Assembly (NCBI GenBank): GCA_009363875.1
Contig: CM018681.1
Span: 41,842,010-41,906,009 of the forward strand
From: Mikania micrantha
Lineage: Eukaryota; Streptophyta; Magnoliopsida; Asterales; Asteraceae
Reading direction: 5' to 3'
DNA length: 64,000 nucleotides
The translations under genes were made by a program, and so were the position numbers. The notes beneath the pieces were generated by a model that worked only from the letters and a program-made list of their open reading frames with translations, ran no database searches and had not been told where the DNA came from. Below, one piece after another: positions 46,151 through 59,800 of this stretch; position 1 is the first letter of the stretch, and each line of letters opens with the position of its first letter.

Positions 46151-49100
46151 TCACTGGTCAACAAGTCACCCTCACCCCTTCCAAAATAAGTGTTGCCAAA
46201 ATCTGAACGACCGAGGTACCTACCACTATTTCTTTAAAACTTCTCCATAATGCTTTTGTTCAGTGTGATTATCAGGGTGACCTGAAAAAAAGGACCTTGT
46301 ATAAAGCTTTCTTCTACCCTAAGTACAAGATTCTGTATCACACGATTTTACAGTGTCTTTCTCAAAAGAGGACTAGTTGGGAAAAAAATGCCATATGACA
46401 TGCAATATGTCATGTATGCTGTTATGTCCAACAAAAAAGTCAACTTGTAACAAATAATTTTTGATCATATGGTACATCACCAGAAGAGCCCCAAATTTCT
46501 ATCGTATCCTAGATTTGTGATGGCTTGCCTTTTGCTGATCTTAATAATGTTTGTCATATTGCTCCACTTTCTACTATCAAGAGCATTGACAAACAAGTGT
46601 TCACTAGATTGAACACTAATACAAGACACATGAATGGCATTGAGGAAAACACCCATCCTTGGTGAACCCACATCCACCGCTTCTTCCACACCTATATAGG
46701 TACTAGCCAAAAGGAAAACTTCTACCAAAGCCTCTAAACCTAAAAACCCAAAAAGACTGTTCAGGAAGATGAGATCCCTGAACATGTCTCCACCCCCACT
46801 GGGCGATTGGATACATCTGTTCCATCCTCATAGATGAATTAAGCATCTCCACCCCATCTAGCTCCTCATCAATCCTCTTAACAGGATGATGTTGTACTCC
46901 AAAGGGAACCCTCTCTAACCACTGAAGTGTTATTTGACACTCAGATGGCAGTGCAATCTCCCAAGGACATCTTTGTATCTTCTCCACAAAAAGCCCCTCA
47001 CTCTCCTACCCATGTTCTCCATGAGATTGATTCTATCTTTGAGCAACTTGGTTCTCCTTCACCTTCACCAATTGAGGAACAGCCACATCAAATCATTGGT
47101 CAAACTTATCAATCTCCTACCCATGTAGAAGAGGATGAGATCAGGATGTCCAGTCCATCTGGTCATCATGATCATATATCTGGAGCATCCATCTCACATG
47201 TGAACCCAATGGGATATCATCTGAATGGATCAGGAAATAAGACTCCCGGTATGGCAACAGCCTATGAAGTTCTTGAAACTAAGGCTGGAAATCCCCGGAA
47301 CCAAGAAAAAGGGGTCCATGACATTCCTGAGATGGACTCAGGCCATGATAAAACTGACTCACTAGTCAGGGATTCGGATGATATCCGTAAAAGGCTGGAC
47401 GAATCAAATCTTAAATTAAAGGATTTGACAGATTCAGTAGCTTAAATTCAGGCTGATGTAACCAAACTCACTGAGTTAGTCACTACAGTCTTGAATAACC
47501 AAATCCTGCAACCCAAATCCATCCCAATGTAGGCACCTTCACTTGAAGGTATCCCACACATTCCACCTACTTCCACTGCCCCTACCTTCTCAAACAAAGC
47601 TTTTCAAGAAATGTGAAACCCACTTCTTACTGCCCATCTCACCACCTTGCTTAAAAACTTTACCACATATTTCCTCACAAATCAAAAGATACGATTGGAT
47701 CTTCGGAAAATTTGAGTAGAATCCAAAGTCTCCTCCTTATAACATGAGGTATCCAACCATACTCGTTTTTTAGAATCTCCTACAGGGATTGCTCCTCCTT
47801 CTCCCTGATTCAAGGAACAATCCAATGAATCCAAAAATGAGGGAGAATGAATGACTCTTGTCTGCAGCCCAAGCTGCCAAGAGAGCAAAAGATGAAACTG
47901 AGTAAAGGAGGATGAAGGAAATAAGATTGAAAAATCAGGAGGCACTCCTCAAAGCAGCATTGGATCAGCAGTTTCAGACTGAAGTTGCTAAGGGTAGCTC
48001 TAAGAAAAAACAAAGGGAAGCTGAAGCTCAAATAAACACTAGAACATTTGGAGTATCCAGGAAACCCAAACCCTCTAAATCAGCTCCCACTGAGCCAATT
48101 AATCCCACAGCCACTGCCCCCTCTTCTTTTGCCTCAACTACTCAGGACATACCAATTCCAACTGGTTCTGTTCACTATAACCATAACCCCATCTTCCCTA
48201 AACAGATCTCTCCCACCATATCCAATCCTTCCTCACCCACATACACAAATAAAGAAAACTCACCTACCCTTTCTCCAAATTCTGCCCCTCAAAACCTCCT
48301 GGAACTATCTTCACATACCTCCCTTCCTACTACTCTCAAAGCCTCCAAAATTGGCCAAAAACCAGCCCAATAGTTACTTAGTCTTTCTCAAGAAGACAAA
48401 AAAGTGTGGCAGAAAAACCAAAACCCCCAATAACAAACCTCAGAAACCTCTAACCCCTTCTCAAGAACCTAGCTCAGACCTAAATGATGATCAGCCCATT
48501 ACCTCTCTTATTTCAAGAAAGAGAAGGCTCATATCGGCTGATGATGATGAGTCTGACCTGCCCAAAACGACCATAGCTCCCCCACCAATAAAGTCAGCAG
48601 AAGCTGAGAAATCACAAACTTCTCCAATAAAGGAATCCTATTCTTCTATAAGGACTTTTCCCTCTGATAAAGACCTTCAAGAGACAAAACATAAAGAAAC
48701 GGAGAAGGAAAATAAGATCTTAGCATGTGTAGAAGCCACTGGTCTCTTAGGAGATGAGCTGGCAAAGACCTATCAGGGACAAATTTCTTTGTTGGATCAG
48801 TAGCAAGATAAAGCCTATCAGGCTGAGAAGGAGCAGTTGATCAAGTTTCTTCTGGATGAAGGGAAGTACAAAGTTGAAAACTTCAGCAACTGGGATATTA
48901 CTAGTCTAAAAAATGAAGCTGAGGTTTTATCCAAAAGAATTAAGACTGACATCAAGAAGAAAAAGACCATTGAGCTGAGAAGAAGAATAAAACACATCCT
49001 CATCCAAAATCAATGTGGCCCAAAGAACACAATAACAAGATGGAGAGATGATGTTCTGTTTGATGAATCCTCAAAGTTCAAAAGAGAGAACATTGATCAT

Positions 49101-49692
49101 CTTGAGCTTTGGAAGGAAGTCACTTCACCCTCTCTCACTATAGTGACTAAGCTCAAGGATGTCAATCCAAGCACAATGCTTGATCACCTACTCAATGCAC
49201 CTATGGGAAGCCTAGGTGTTGGGTGTACAGATTCTCCATCTGCTGTCAAATTCAGACCCTGGGTTGATGTTGATAAGGAAATTCTTCCTAATCTTCTGAG
49301 GCATTACGAGCCTTATCAGCATGCTATAGTAAAGAAGGTACTTGACTCAAATGATCAAGTGAAAAAAAGAGAAATAATTCACTGGCCTGCTGGAGGTCCT
49401 CTTCCTTTGGGTCTACCTTCTAAATCTCAGCCTCCTCATATCAAAAACACCATAACTGGAATAAAAAGATGTTTCTGTGACTCTATCTCCATTCTCCAAG
49501 AGCATGATTATTGAAAGATATAATGGTTTAAGAACTTTCTTCTCAAATTGGGATGAAATTCTTACTCTACCAAATAATGATCTGAAGGAAACGCAGCATA
49601 TGAATCTGAATAATGCTGATACAGAGTATGAGGTTCTGAACTATGTTCGAACTCTCAGAAATAAAATTTGTCTCGCTTTAAAACAAAAATAA
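46151..49692 (+). pseudogene. Element C env-like third ORF, decayed
   Basis: The left part (46220-46540) matches A's env-like N-terminal domain in several frames: QCDYQGDLKKRTLYK, LYHTILQCLSQK, FLSYPRFVMA. Open pieces follow at 46927-47445 (Ser/Pro/His-rich, then a coiled-coil-like tail), 47912-48373 (basic, Ser/Pro-rich) and about 48370-49514 (one frame with a stop at 48801-48803), then 49477-49692 ending CLALKQK and TAA. The last ~300 residues (LLDEGKYKVENFSNWD...HLLNAPMGSLGVG...) look folded; I recognise no family. The C-terminal half shows what probably lies beyond the window in A. Confidence 0.7.
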
Positions 49693-49724
49693 ATAGTTTT
49701 GGCTTCATCAGTCCAGAAGGACAT

Positions 49725-50390
49725 TGTTGGAAAATAAGGACTGATGAGCAAAATCACTGAAGCCAGAGAAATAAATAAACCGCGGATTTACCAACCGCAG
49801 ATACTTCTCTTCCGATTGAAGAACTGCTTTAACATCGAAGGATCAAAACTGGAAGATTCACCAAAAAGAACTACCGCTGAACTTCTCTACATAGGAAGAC
49901 AATAGCTGACCATAATACCTTCGGAAGACATCAAATGATTCGGAAGACAATCTCCTATTCGAAAATAACTGATTGTTTAATCAGCTTCTGACAAACATCT
50001 TTCAAAAGAATAACCACCGAGCCTCTGCACAACTGTCTCAACCTCGGAAGACCTAAAGACTCCTGAAGACTATTGTTTCCGTTGTTTTTGAATTTGTATT
50101 TGTACTAGTCTAATAATTCAGTGTCTGTAACAGTGTCAGCTATTTGTCTTATTATTTCTTGTCCTCTATCTCTGAATGTTGGGTATTTAAATCCCAACAT
50201 TCTTTGAGTAAAATGAATTACTTCCCCCAAAATTCCTTGTGCTTTCTTTCTGTTCTTCTCTCTAGCAAGAAACTAAACAACGAAAATAACTTTGGGCAAA
50301 ACTTAAGGGGAGCTAATACCAAAGCTTTGACCAAGTGTCTAAAGTATTTGTTCCTGGTTATACAACCTCTTTGAGTCTTTATTTTCAACA
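49725..50390 (+). repeat. Element C 3' LTR
   Basis: 666 bp, TGTTGG...CAACA, preceded by the purine-rich CCAGAAGGACAT tract. Palindrome at 50175-50201. Complete, unlike the 5' copy. Confidence 0.9.
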
Positions 50391-50395
50391 CTTTT

Positions 50396-50944
50396 TAAGG
50401 TAATCCTCTTACTAAAGAATGGGTACAAAGCATATGAAGAGTTTGATGATTTAGGTGGCTGAATCTTTTGTGCCATAGGGCAGTTAGAGAAGATGATGCT
50501 TTGGCTATGAGACATGTAGGAATGGATGTTTGAGAATCAGTGGTCATGTCTACTACATAGACATTCCCACTTCTCTTAGCCATCAACAGTGTGTGTTGGT
50601 CAATTAAGACCTTTATTTTAGAATTTATTTCAGGAGAAAGAATTTTACAGCTGTCCTTGGTGAAAAATGAATTATAGTTTTCGTCTACTAATTGAGAAAC
50701 ACTCAAGAGATTAAACTTGAGGTTATCAACTAGGCTGACATCCTTAAAGTGCAGTTTTCCACTAAAGACACCCAACTATCCAACCTTTTGCATTGTTTCC
50801 AAAGGAGACAGATCTTCCATTCCTTGGAATGAAGTTATTTAGAATGGATATGCATCCTATCATGTGCCTAGAGCCTCCACTGTCTACATACCATAATTGA
50901 TTTTGGTTTAAAGAAGCTCTCTGTACATAGAGGATCAAATGCAA
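50396..50944 (-). pseudogene. pol: Element B protease and pre-integrase region
   Basis: 50762-50944 carries LWYVDSGGSRHMIG with the protease DSG kept. 50395-50775 carries FNLLSVSQLVDEN, TSIPTCLIAKASSS and LWHKRFSHLNHQTLHML, the first half of the INT zinc site. It stops at RGLP where C is inserted; the partner cysteines are at 44440-44480. Confidence 0.88.
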
Positions 50945-53646
50945 TATATTACATATGGGTCAATGTTAATTTAAGAAGAGAAGAGAAGCAGTTTGATAAT
51001 TTATTTGTTTTGCTGCAAATTATTTATCAACTTCCGCATCATTTGAATCAGCTGTTGCTTATTTTGATGCTAAATAAGGTTATGTGAGCCCACAGAAGAT
51101 GGAGTCACAGCAGTAGGAAAGTAGGAAGCAGGGTTCACCATGGGGTAAGAGGGTGGTGTACCAAGGATTGATGGCCTGGGAAATGTAGCCAAAGAAGGGG
51201 GTGAGCAGAATGATGGATGGGTGTTTAGTCTTATTGTCTTGTTAGCTTCTTGTCTACTTGCTTTCTTGGACTTCTTCATTTTATTGGGGGGATTCCCTTT
51301 GGATGAAGAAGCATGTTAAGCTTTCAAATTTTCAGCCTTCAGCTTATCCCTTATTTTCTCCAAAGGGGTTTTTGTCCTGTAATGAATGGCTTATTAGCTT
51401 TCACTATTGGGTAAGGAAGGTGAGGATGAGAAGGAGGAAACTTGATGTCAACCATATGCATTTTTCCTTAGTTTAGATTGGCCTTAGCGTTAATAGTGGT
51501 TTCCTGTTGTGTTGTACCTTCTGAACTTTGAGTAGAGCTCATAGCAGGAGCAATCTCAGTTTGTTCAGAAGAGTTATTGTTATGAATATTATCCAGGTGT
51601 GTTTCTTCTGGTTTTTTCGGGTTTGTATTAGTGGGATATACAAACTTTGGAAATTGTCCAAACTGATACACACTTGGAGGTGTGTTCTTTATTGCTGGGA
51701 TTTCATCAGGAAGAAAGCTGGGGGATAGTGGTTCTGGAAGATTTTCATCCACATTATTATTAATCAGGGCATAGTCCTCTGGTGGTCTAGTATTGTTGTA
51801 CCTGATTCCAAACTTAGCTTTACTGTGAACTTGCTTGCTTAGAAGCATCCTGAATCCTTTGCAGGACTCGACCCAATTTTCACAGCTGACTTTAGTTTGG
51901 GACAGTTCATCTATACAATCAAAATATTTCTCATGTTGCAGATCAAATAATGCTTGTAGGTTAGCTGTTTCTGTTTTTAAGACCGAAATTTGACTGTCTT
52001 TATATTTTATTAACTTTTCTACTTCTATATTTTTATTAGCCAATAGTTGCTCAAGCTCTTGGTTTTGTTATTGTAGCAACACATTGGCTTCCTTTATTTT
52101 TGCAAATTCATCAATGCAAGCATCAGTGCATAGCTTTTCAAGGGTAGAGGAAGATAAATGAGCATCAGGACATTCAGCTTCAGGTTGATCAGAGGAGGTG
52201 GAGTTCTCACCAACAGCCATTAGAGCAAATTCTATTGCCTTAGTAGTGATTAGGGCGTAACCTATATCATCAGGCATGCTACTCCAGTCTACATACTCTT
52301 GTGTGAGAAGAGCTGGTTGGCTAGATGATGAAGACCGGATATTAGGGCCTGGTGTATTTATTTAAGGAGGAGATGGTGAAATGATCTGAAGTGGAGCAGG
52401 AGTAATCTGGTACATGCTGCCATTAGCAGCTTGTATATATTGTACATTGGGAGAAGGAGCGTTTTGTACAATATGAGCTGTCTCCTAAGTGTTATTGTGC
52501 TTTTGAAAGTATGAAGAAGATGAAGAGTAAGGTCTCGCAGAAGAGTGAGTATTTGGAAATGTCACATAGGTTGAGGATTTAGTGTTGGGAGCATTTCTGC
52601 ATTCCCTGGCAAAGTGTCCTGTGCCATGACAGCTGTAGCATTGGACTTTTTCCTTATTTTCTGGTTTTCCCATGGATACCAGTAAAGTTTTTTCATGTCC
52701 TCTTATAGAAATTGTTAGTTCTCATACTTAAGAGGGCAAGTTGATGTAGGATATTCATTTGTTCCAAGTCAACTCTTGGAATCAGATGGAGATCATCCAT
52801 GATAAAACTGTTAGTAATGGATGAAAGAGTGATCATCACAAGAAGGAGAAGAAGTGATGCCAGTGGTTATATCAATGTGTTCAGCATAACCCTGATCAGT
52901 AATCTCAGAGTTATGACTAAGAAGAGTAGTGTTCCCTTGAACATACTCCTCTGTTGATTTACCAGACTTGATTAATTTTTCTTTTCTAGTCAATCTCACG
53001 TTCAAAATTGAGCAGCTTCCATGAAGTTGGGTAAGTGAGAGGTTGCCAAAGTCTAGCGAAGATCTCATAAGAATAAAACATGTTTCCCATTTTTCTGGGA
53101 GAGATCTTATGAAGCCATTGAGGACTGAGATGGTTGGGTACACTAGACTAGCAAGTTTTAGTTCACTTAAGAGAGAAGTGAACCTTTCAAATTGTTGGGT
53201 CAGTGACTCATTATTTGGTTGGGTGAAAGTCTCATATTGTTGAGCCAATATCTCCCTGGTATTGCAACAACGTCATCGGTTCCCCTAAACTGCTCTTTTA
53301 GAGCATCCCACAAGTCCTTAGCGGACTCATGGTGAAGAAGACCAGAATAAATTTCATTTGGGAGAGCCATAGCTAATTGAGCATGTGCCTTCGCATCAAG
53401 CTCCAGTTTCTGGAAGTCTTCATCTGTATAGTTCCGAGGGTCATTAGGGATAGACTCTCCGGTCTCTGTGTCCAATACTATAGGTTTGTGTGGTCCGAAC
53501 ATCATAGACTTCCAACACCCAGCGTGATTGCTGGACAAAAAGTGCAACATCCGTCTCTACCATATGTTATACTGCTGCCTTACCAGTGTTGGTGGCTTAG
53601 TAGCAGAGCCGGTGTTGTGGGGGTCTAGAGTGAATTTTTCTAGCAT
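50945..53646 (-). pseudogene. gag: Element B gag
   Basis: ATG at 53646, then DPHNTGSATKPPTLVR as in A, with a TAG after QQYNIW. 53200-53550 has HAGCWKSMMFGPHKP and ALPNEIYSGLLHHE; 52811-53248 has QQYETFTQPNNESLTQQFERF. Knuckle CYSCHGTGHFAREC is within 52485-52673. The coiled-coil region 51468-52043 ends CENWVESCKGFRMLLSKQ, and 51070-51279 is a Ser/Pro-rich tail. Split by frameshifts and stops; a second knuckle like A's was not found. Confidence 0.88.
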
Positions 53647-53867
53647 GAGGTTACAAACGATATGAGCAAATCAATGAAGAATGAATTCTCAAGGTAGTTT
53701 GTTTGAATGGTTTTTGAACAAACTTTAGTTCAAAACCAAACACCTGTAGAACTTGAAAGCTAATGAAGTAGAAAGTAAACACACTTTTTACAGAGAAAAA
53801 GTAAACAACCGATATCAAGGAGAGCTTTGTGTTTTAGACTTGATGGTTAAACAAGACTATAAAACAA

Positions 53868-53881
53868 GGCTTTGATACCAA
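53868..53881 (-). other. Element B primer binding site
   Basis: The minus strand reads TTGGTATCAAAGCC next to the LTR; one change from the tRNA-Met consensus. The leader 53647-53867 holds nothing else that I can support. Confidence 0.82.
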
Positions 53882-53882
53882 T

Positions 53883-54460
53883 TGTTGAAACTCGTAGGGG
53901 TATTTAACTAGGAACAAGGACTTTAAACTCATGGTCAAAGCCTTGGTATTTGCTCCGTCTAAATTTTAACACTTAGTTATTTTAGGTTGTTTAGTTCTTG
54001 CTAGAAAGGGAGAAAACATAATAGTAGCACGAGGAATTTTAGGGGAATGTAATTCAAGTATTTCAGGGAATGTTGGGGTTAAAATAGCCAACATTCAATG
54101 TTACAAGACAAAGAATAATAAGACAAGCAACTGACAGAGTACAAACACTGAAACAAAACAAAATTGTACAAAAACTTAATACAAAAGTCAACAACGACTG
54201 AAACCTAAGTCTTCAGTGGTTATCCGCGGTTGTGATAAGTTGTGTGTTCAGTGGTTGAACCACAGAAGCCGTTATGCAGTTTATTGAATCCGTTGTTGTC
54301 ATGGTCTTGTTCCGTGGTTGTCATCAACTACGTGATTCGCGGTTTGCTAGATCAATGGTTATTGGATCTGTTGTTTTGGGATCCGCTGTTGCAATCCGCC
54401 GCGGTCTCATTCCGTTGTTTGGCTTCAGTGTTTTTGCTCATCAGTCCTTATTTTCCAACA
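53883..54460 (-). repeat. Element B 5' LTR
   Basis: 578 bp; the minus strand starts TGTTGGAAAATAAGGACTGA, as in C. Palindrome remnant at 54068-54096 (GAATGTTGG/CCAACATTC). The plus-strand ORFs here (54242-54607 and others) are antisense shadows. Confidence 0.88.
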
Positions 54461-56843
54461 TTAGGCAATTTGGTGCTTCCTTTGCCTTTGTCCTCAACCT
54501 TTACGACATTGGTTGGCTTGTTTAATTTGATCTGCTTGTTCACACTGCCAGGGTCATTAGGATTTCTTGGTGTTTTCTTTGAGGATTACCCTTCCATTGA
54601 GTTTTAACTTCAGATTGAAAAACCTTTGTTTTCTTTTATTTTTGAAAACCATTTTGATGTGGTTTGGACCCTTTTCTGATTTTGGCAGTGTGATGATTCT
54701 GAGGTCCATTCTGAGGTTTCACCTTATGCTTGGAAGATTGATCAGTCCATACTGGTTTACTAACTGGCTTATCCTTACGTGTGACCTTCTGATTCTTCCA
54801 ATAGAAGAAATCAGTGGGTCTGTGCAGACAGTGTCTAGCTATGTGGCCTGGTCACCCACATGCATAGCATCATACATTTTGGTAAAAATCTTGTGGGTCA
54901 AATGGCTTTACATCACAATCACTATGACCAGGAGATGAACTTGTGGAGGCTTATTCCAATGATCGAGTTGGAACATAAGGTTAACAGTTAGGATTTAACT
55001 TTGAACCCGCCTCTATAGTGATTTTGGAATAAGCCATGTTTACATATTCTGTCGAATGAGAAGAATTTGAATCTAAGACACATTTGTTTTTAACATCATC
55101 AATAGTCTTAACGAAATTAGTCCTAAACTATTTAACCATTTCACTTGGTTTAATTTTGATTTTTTTTCAAAATTTCCAACAAAATCTTCTTTTGGAACAT
55201 AAAAATGTGGTTTGATAGATGAGACTAAACACTCTATGCTCCTCCCAGCACTTCTTTCCTCTTTCTCCTCACTTCGACCAATAGCACTTAAGGTTTTCTT
55301 CATAAACCTTAGAATTATCAGAACGATTTAAACTAGTCAAAACAGGATCTGCTGTAAGTGAAACGGGTTTGCTGGAAACAGTGGCGAACTCACACCTTCG
55401 GTCTGATTTCAACAGCAGATCATCAATAGACTTGTTGATCTCGGGCATAATGGAATAATTAGGGTTAAAAGGAGGTTTCACCTTAGTGTAACCAAGCCCT
55501 ATTGGTTCCCTTACCTTGATCTCAAAATTGACCAATTTAGCCACCACAGTACTTGAGTACTCATATTTGTCAACTCTAATTTTTGATTTAGACAGCTCAG
55601 TTTTAGCTTTTTCTAACTCTGAAGTAATCTCAGCTATCCGACACTTGTCATCCCGATAGTTAGACTCCTTGTCACTCAAAAACTCTTTTAATTATGGAAT
55701 ATCACGTCTTTCAGCATGAGGTTTCTTTTTGAAAATTTCCTCATTTTTAAGAAAATTAGAGTTAAAATATTTTAGTTTGGTGACCTTATTGATCAAAGCC
55801 TCATTTTGAGATCGATATTTAAAAACCTTTTCAATGCAAGAAATAGAGCAGAGATTTTCAGTTACCTAATTTCGCTTTTAATCAACCTCCATCATGAATG
55901 CATGGCTCAACGTCACCTCCAACTCCTGAACTTTATCACTCCAGTCATAGGCATCTGATTCTTGAGTCACTAACGCCATTGATGTTCCTGCTCCTGAAGC
56001 ATCATCTGCTTTCTTCTTAACCTCCTTCACATTCTTAGGCTGCTTGCACTCCCGATCAAAGTGACCAGGCTGGTCACAATTGTAGCACCTGAGCTTCGAC
56101 TTATCAAATCTGAGCCTCATCCCCGGATTGTTCCCAAAACAATTCTTTTCATATTTCTTGATGAACTTCTTCGCTCTGAAGACTGCCATGGCCATCTGCC
56201 ACGCAATGTCCATGTCCTCCACATCAGCATGATTAATCTGCTCCAAATTATCCTGTGTCAGATTGGTCGGTGCCAATTCATCTGCAAGGAAAGCGTTGTA
56301 ACTGTTCATAAACCTTTTGAACAGTAGTAGGTTTTCTTCACTCTCGGGACTAATTTTGGGCACTGAACTATCTTGCCCTGAGGAGAGGAATGCAGTCTCA
56401 TATGGAACTAATTGTTATTCTGAAGCTTGATAACTGATTGAAGACAGAAGTGCTGAGTTCTCTGAGGATGGGGTAATACCCATGGAGTTGGCATGGTTGA
56501 GGGCTTTTTGTTTATCATCCATATCGTACAAGTTGATGATGGCTATTATCTCACTCAAGGTTGTCTTGTACATATCCTTGGTCCTCTTGATGGTAGTACA
56601 ATTGGAGTTCCAATTGTATGGTAAAGCGTCCAGCAACTTCTTATTGACCTCACCCTTGGTCATTTCAATTCCTGCACTTGTATTTTTTGTCATAAAGTGG
56701 GTGAAACGGTTGAGCTGAGCTTCCAGAGATTCTCCTTTGATGTGATTGAACATGTTGAATCACCGTCTCAACATGTCCTTTCTGCTCTACCTGTTTTCTT
56801 CATTCCCTTCAAAGTGTTCAACCAATGCATCCCGTAGTTGTTT
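54461..56843 (-). pseudogene. gag: Element D gag, main part
   Basis: Starts after E with FNHIKGESLEAQLNRFTHF (UBN2-like). TAA at 56415-56417 is in frame with the next piece, 55878-56363, holding CYNCDQPGHFDREC. The same frame resumes at 55269-55679 (coiled coil, then EPIGLGYTKVKPPFN), after several stops. Near 54870-54830 is a second CCHC-type sequence, CYACG-stop-PGHIARHC, then Lys-rich sequence (FFYWKNQKVTRKDKP). Two knuckles separated by a coiled coil is the same plan as in A. Confidence 0.82.
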
Positions 56844-59800
56844 TGTCACGCCCCAAGCCGGCGGGCTGGATCGACTTTCCCGTCGAGCGGAATGTTCTCC
56901 GGGCGTGATATCGTTTGGTAATCGAAATGATCAGATTGTTTACATAGCACATGAGATATAAATGAGAATTGCTAACATGACAATGAAATAGAATTACAAA
57001 ATTAAATTACACTGCTTCCTCATAATTTAACTAAGTAAATCTAATCAAAAGAATCAATGAGCTTATATCTTGTAACTGTACAAGATATACAAAAGATGAT
57101 TCACTGTTTTGTCATTCAAAAGTATGCAGCACCAATAAAGTAGCTAGGCCTTCTTAAAGTCCACTAGCTATGTCCCTGTATGTCTGGTGACTAAACCTGT
57201 TCGTCACCTGAGAAAACATGCATTTAAACAAAGTTAACACTAGGTTGGTGAGTTCATAAGTTTGATAATTGAAAACATTGAATTGTTCACATCCACAGTC
57301 ACAATGTCACACATGTTACTCGTAAGTATTTGATTCACCTGTTCACCCAATGGCCTCACCATAGTTGTATTTACAAGTAGTATCTCATCCTATTAACTAT
57401 GCTTATATATAGGGCATATGTAGGGGAACAAGCCCCAGCCACCATCCCAACAAATACCTAATAGAACTTAACACCACTTGCAATACAACTATAGATACCC
57501 ATTATCATTTCACCCGTCCGTTTGTGTTCATCACCTATTGTATCAAGTGTAGAATAATATAATAAGAGGGGTTTAGTTATCAAACTGAAGTATTGATCAA
57601 CCCTCGATGTGTTAAGGAACTTAGATTAATTCAATCTGATCCTTGTTATTATTCTATTACTTGTGGGGTTAACTGTTAATCACTGTTAAACATAAGAGTG
57701 TTAGTTAACCAATTGATATTTGTTCTCATCTTAAAGTGCATAGAGCCTAAAAGGAATCCATTGCAATCCTCACGTAATCAAATTACAATGAATCCGATTT
57801 ACCTCTACCATTTTATATTACCGTAGACCTCATCGAAACGGTTACTAGTAATATGACATGAGAGAAAATAAATTCCTCAGTCTACTAGTCAACGGGTAAC
57901 GATGGATTAATTACAATTTCACTGCAGATTAATATCACCATGTGTCACTTTCCAGACCCTGACTGTCCGTCGCCCTATCACCGGTCATACGTTACCGGCC
58001 AATGAATCAATACGATCAACATACTAGCCCTACAAGCTAGAGGTTTGTCAGACCTATGGTACCACTATGCTATCGTCGGTTTAGTCACGTCAAACTAGCT
58101 AGTCGGTGATTTATGAAGGGGACTTACAATGATCAACTTGAATACATGGCACATGATTGAAATGATATAATGCAGACAGTTCATTAGTAATCAATTGTAT
58201 TGTGTTCACCAATGTTGTTTGTTCTCAATGTTGTGTATTCTCATTGTTGTTAACAAAGTTAAATAAGATCTTGTCTTATTACATTATGTTAATTGTTGTG
58301 TGAATGATGTTGATATCATGAAGTTACATTATCATGATCATCATTCCTTGTTGTTCCATATAGTCACCCTGTTGTCACTAAGATGTGGTAAGAACTAGTC
58401 TTACTACACTTAGTCGACTCAGGTGGTGGATGATACTTGTTCCATGTTTATCTTGTAATATGTACTGAGTTGTGAGCTAAGTGTTATAAGAACTTGTCTT
58501 ATTACACTTACTTAACTCTGGTGTTGAAAGATATTATGAAGATATATTATCTTCATATCATTCATGTATTTTGTTGTTGTTGTCATCATGTTCACCTGTG
58601 ATTATCTCAATGTTCGCTCTTGTAAGAATAACTAAGTGCTGTAAGATATAATCTTACAACTATGTTATTCTATTGGGTTGATGAATTATGAAGTTATATT
58701 ATCATATTCATCTTTGTTATCCCTGTCATATCATGATCATACAAGCATGAATACAATGATAAATGATAATGAGTCAAGCAATATTATCTAATCAAAGTAT
58801 AAGCAATATGTTAAACTAAAACTTTTAAGTAAATAAAAGTTAAGCATGTTTCTCAGCCCCGAGAGTTTAAAAACAGTTCAGATTAGAAAAGGGGCGTATG
58901 AACTCACCTTGATATTGAAGTGGTTGACTATGTATAAACAAGAAATGCACGCGCTCTTGATTGTACTTGTGGTGTATTCACGATCCTGTATTGATTTAAT
59001 GTTGTTGTAATTCATAAGTAGAAGTTGTAGGGATTTGTGCACGTGTATGTGTTAGTCCTAAGTTGGCTAACACTCGTGAGTCTCGGTCTTGGTCTTCATT
59101 ATTCGACCCTGGTTTCCTTGTTATAACTTAGGCTAACACTTAACCCAATTAAGCTAAGTTAGCACGTAATGTTATTGATTTCATGTTTCACTTATCTTAA
59201 CCAAAATGAATTAAGTGAGTTGATCTCCAAGAGAATGATAATTGCCTAAAAATCCAATTTCATTTATATAATTAATTTATACTTGATATGATAGTTTTCT
59301 AGGTTTTTATCAACTTGTCTACACTTGTCACCACCTTTGTATTAAAATGTTAAGAATTCCCATGCAATTTGTACTAAGACTAATTGATTCAAGTGTTTGT
59401 TCTAGTTTTACCCATGTGGGCTGAAAATCATTTAGGCCAAATATAGGTGGGCCTTGGGCCGGATGTGTTGTGTGGGCCAAGCTATTGGGCTAAAAGCATT
59501 GTATAGGTCAATCTTTTGTGATGGGGCCGAAATTCACATGGGCCCCTTGCTTGAAGATGTTGGGCCTGAATTGAGGTTATGGGCCGGCTGATTGAGCCGC
59601 ATGAGGTTGTGTGGCCTAAGCCGAATGGCATGCTGTTGGGTCGAATGGGTGGCGGCCAAAGGAATTGATGCATGGCCGAGGTAATGAAACCTGGTTAGCC
59701 CAATAGGACCAGCGAACCTATCAACCACTAGAGGTTCTCCCTTGATCTTAGGTTCGTCCAACATGATTTGGGTGACCAAGGATCGCCGCCCCTGTGAGGT

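Larger units (their letters stand above)
44506..50390 (+). mobile_element. Element C: internally deleted Sirevirus-like copia, TSD CTTTT
   Basis: TGTTGGAAAATAAGG...TTTTCAACA, flanked by CTTTT at 44501-44505 and 50391-50395. Same LTR family as B, opposite orientation, inserted in B's pre-integrase region. Gag, protease, integrase, the end of RT and RNase H are gone; LTRs, a middle piece of RT and a long env-like region remain. Confidence 0.92.
13754..54460 (-). mobile_element. Element B: Sirevirus-like copia in three blocks split by G1 and C
   Basis: The blocks are 13754-14962 (end of INT and RT), 43873-44505 (INT) and 50391-54460 (pre-integrase, protease, gag, PBS, LTR). Removing G1 (14963-43872 plus one GTTCA) and C (44506-50390 plus one CTTTT) rejoins a single minus-strand copia order. 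Its LTR (TGTTGGAAAATAAGGACTGA) is the same family as C's, in the opposite orientation. Its right end abuts D at 54461. Its 3' end (rest of RT, RNase H, 3' LTR) is not seen, having been cut by F at 13753. Confidence 0.85.

Noticed and set aside
46151..49692. Host gene on the plus strand at 48837-49514
   Set aside because: It lies between C's RT and its 3' LTR, in the env-like position, with the element's LTRs and TSD on both sides.
54242..54938. Three overlapping plus-strand ORFs with hydrophobic residues
   Set aside because: Antisense to B's LTR and D's gag; hydrophobicity arises from the complement of Lys-rich gag.
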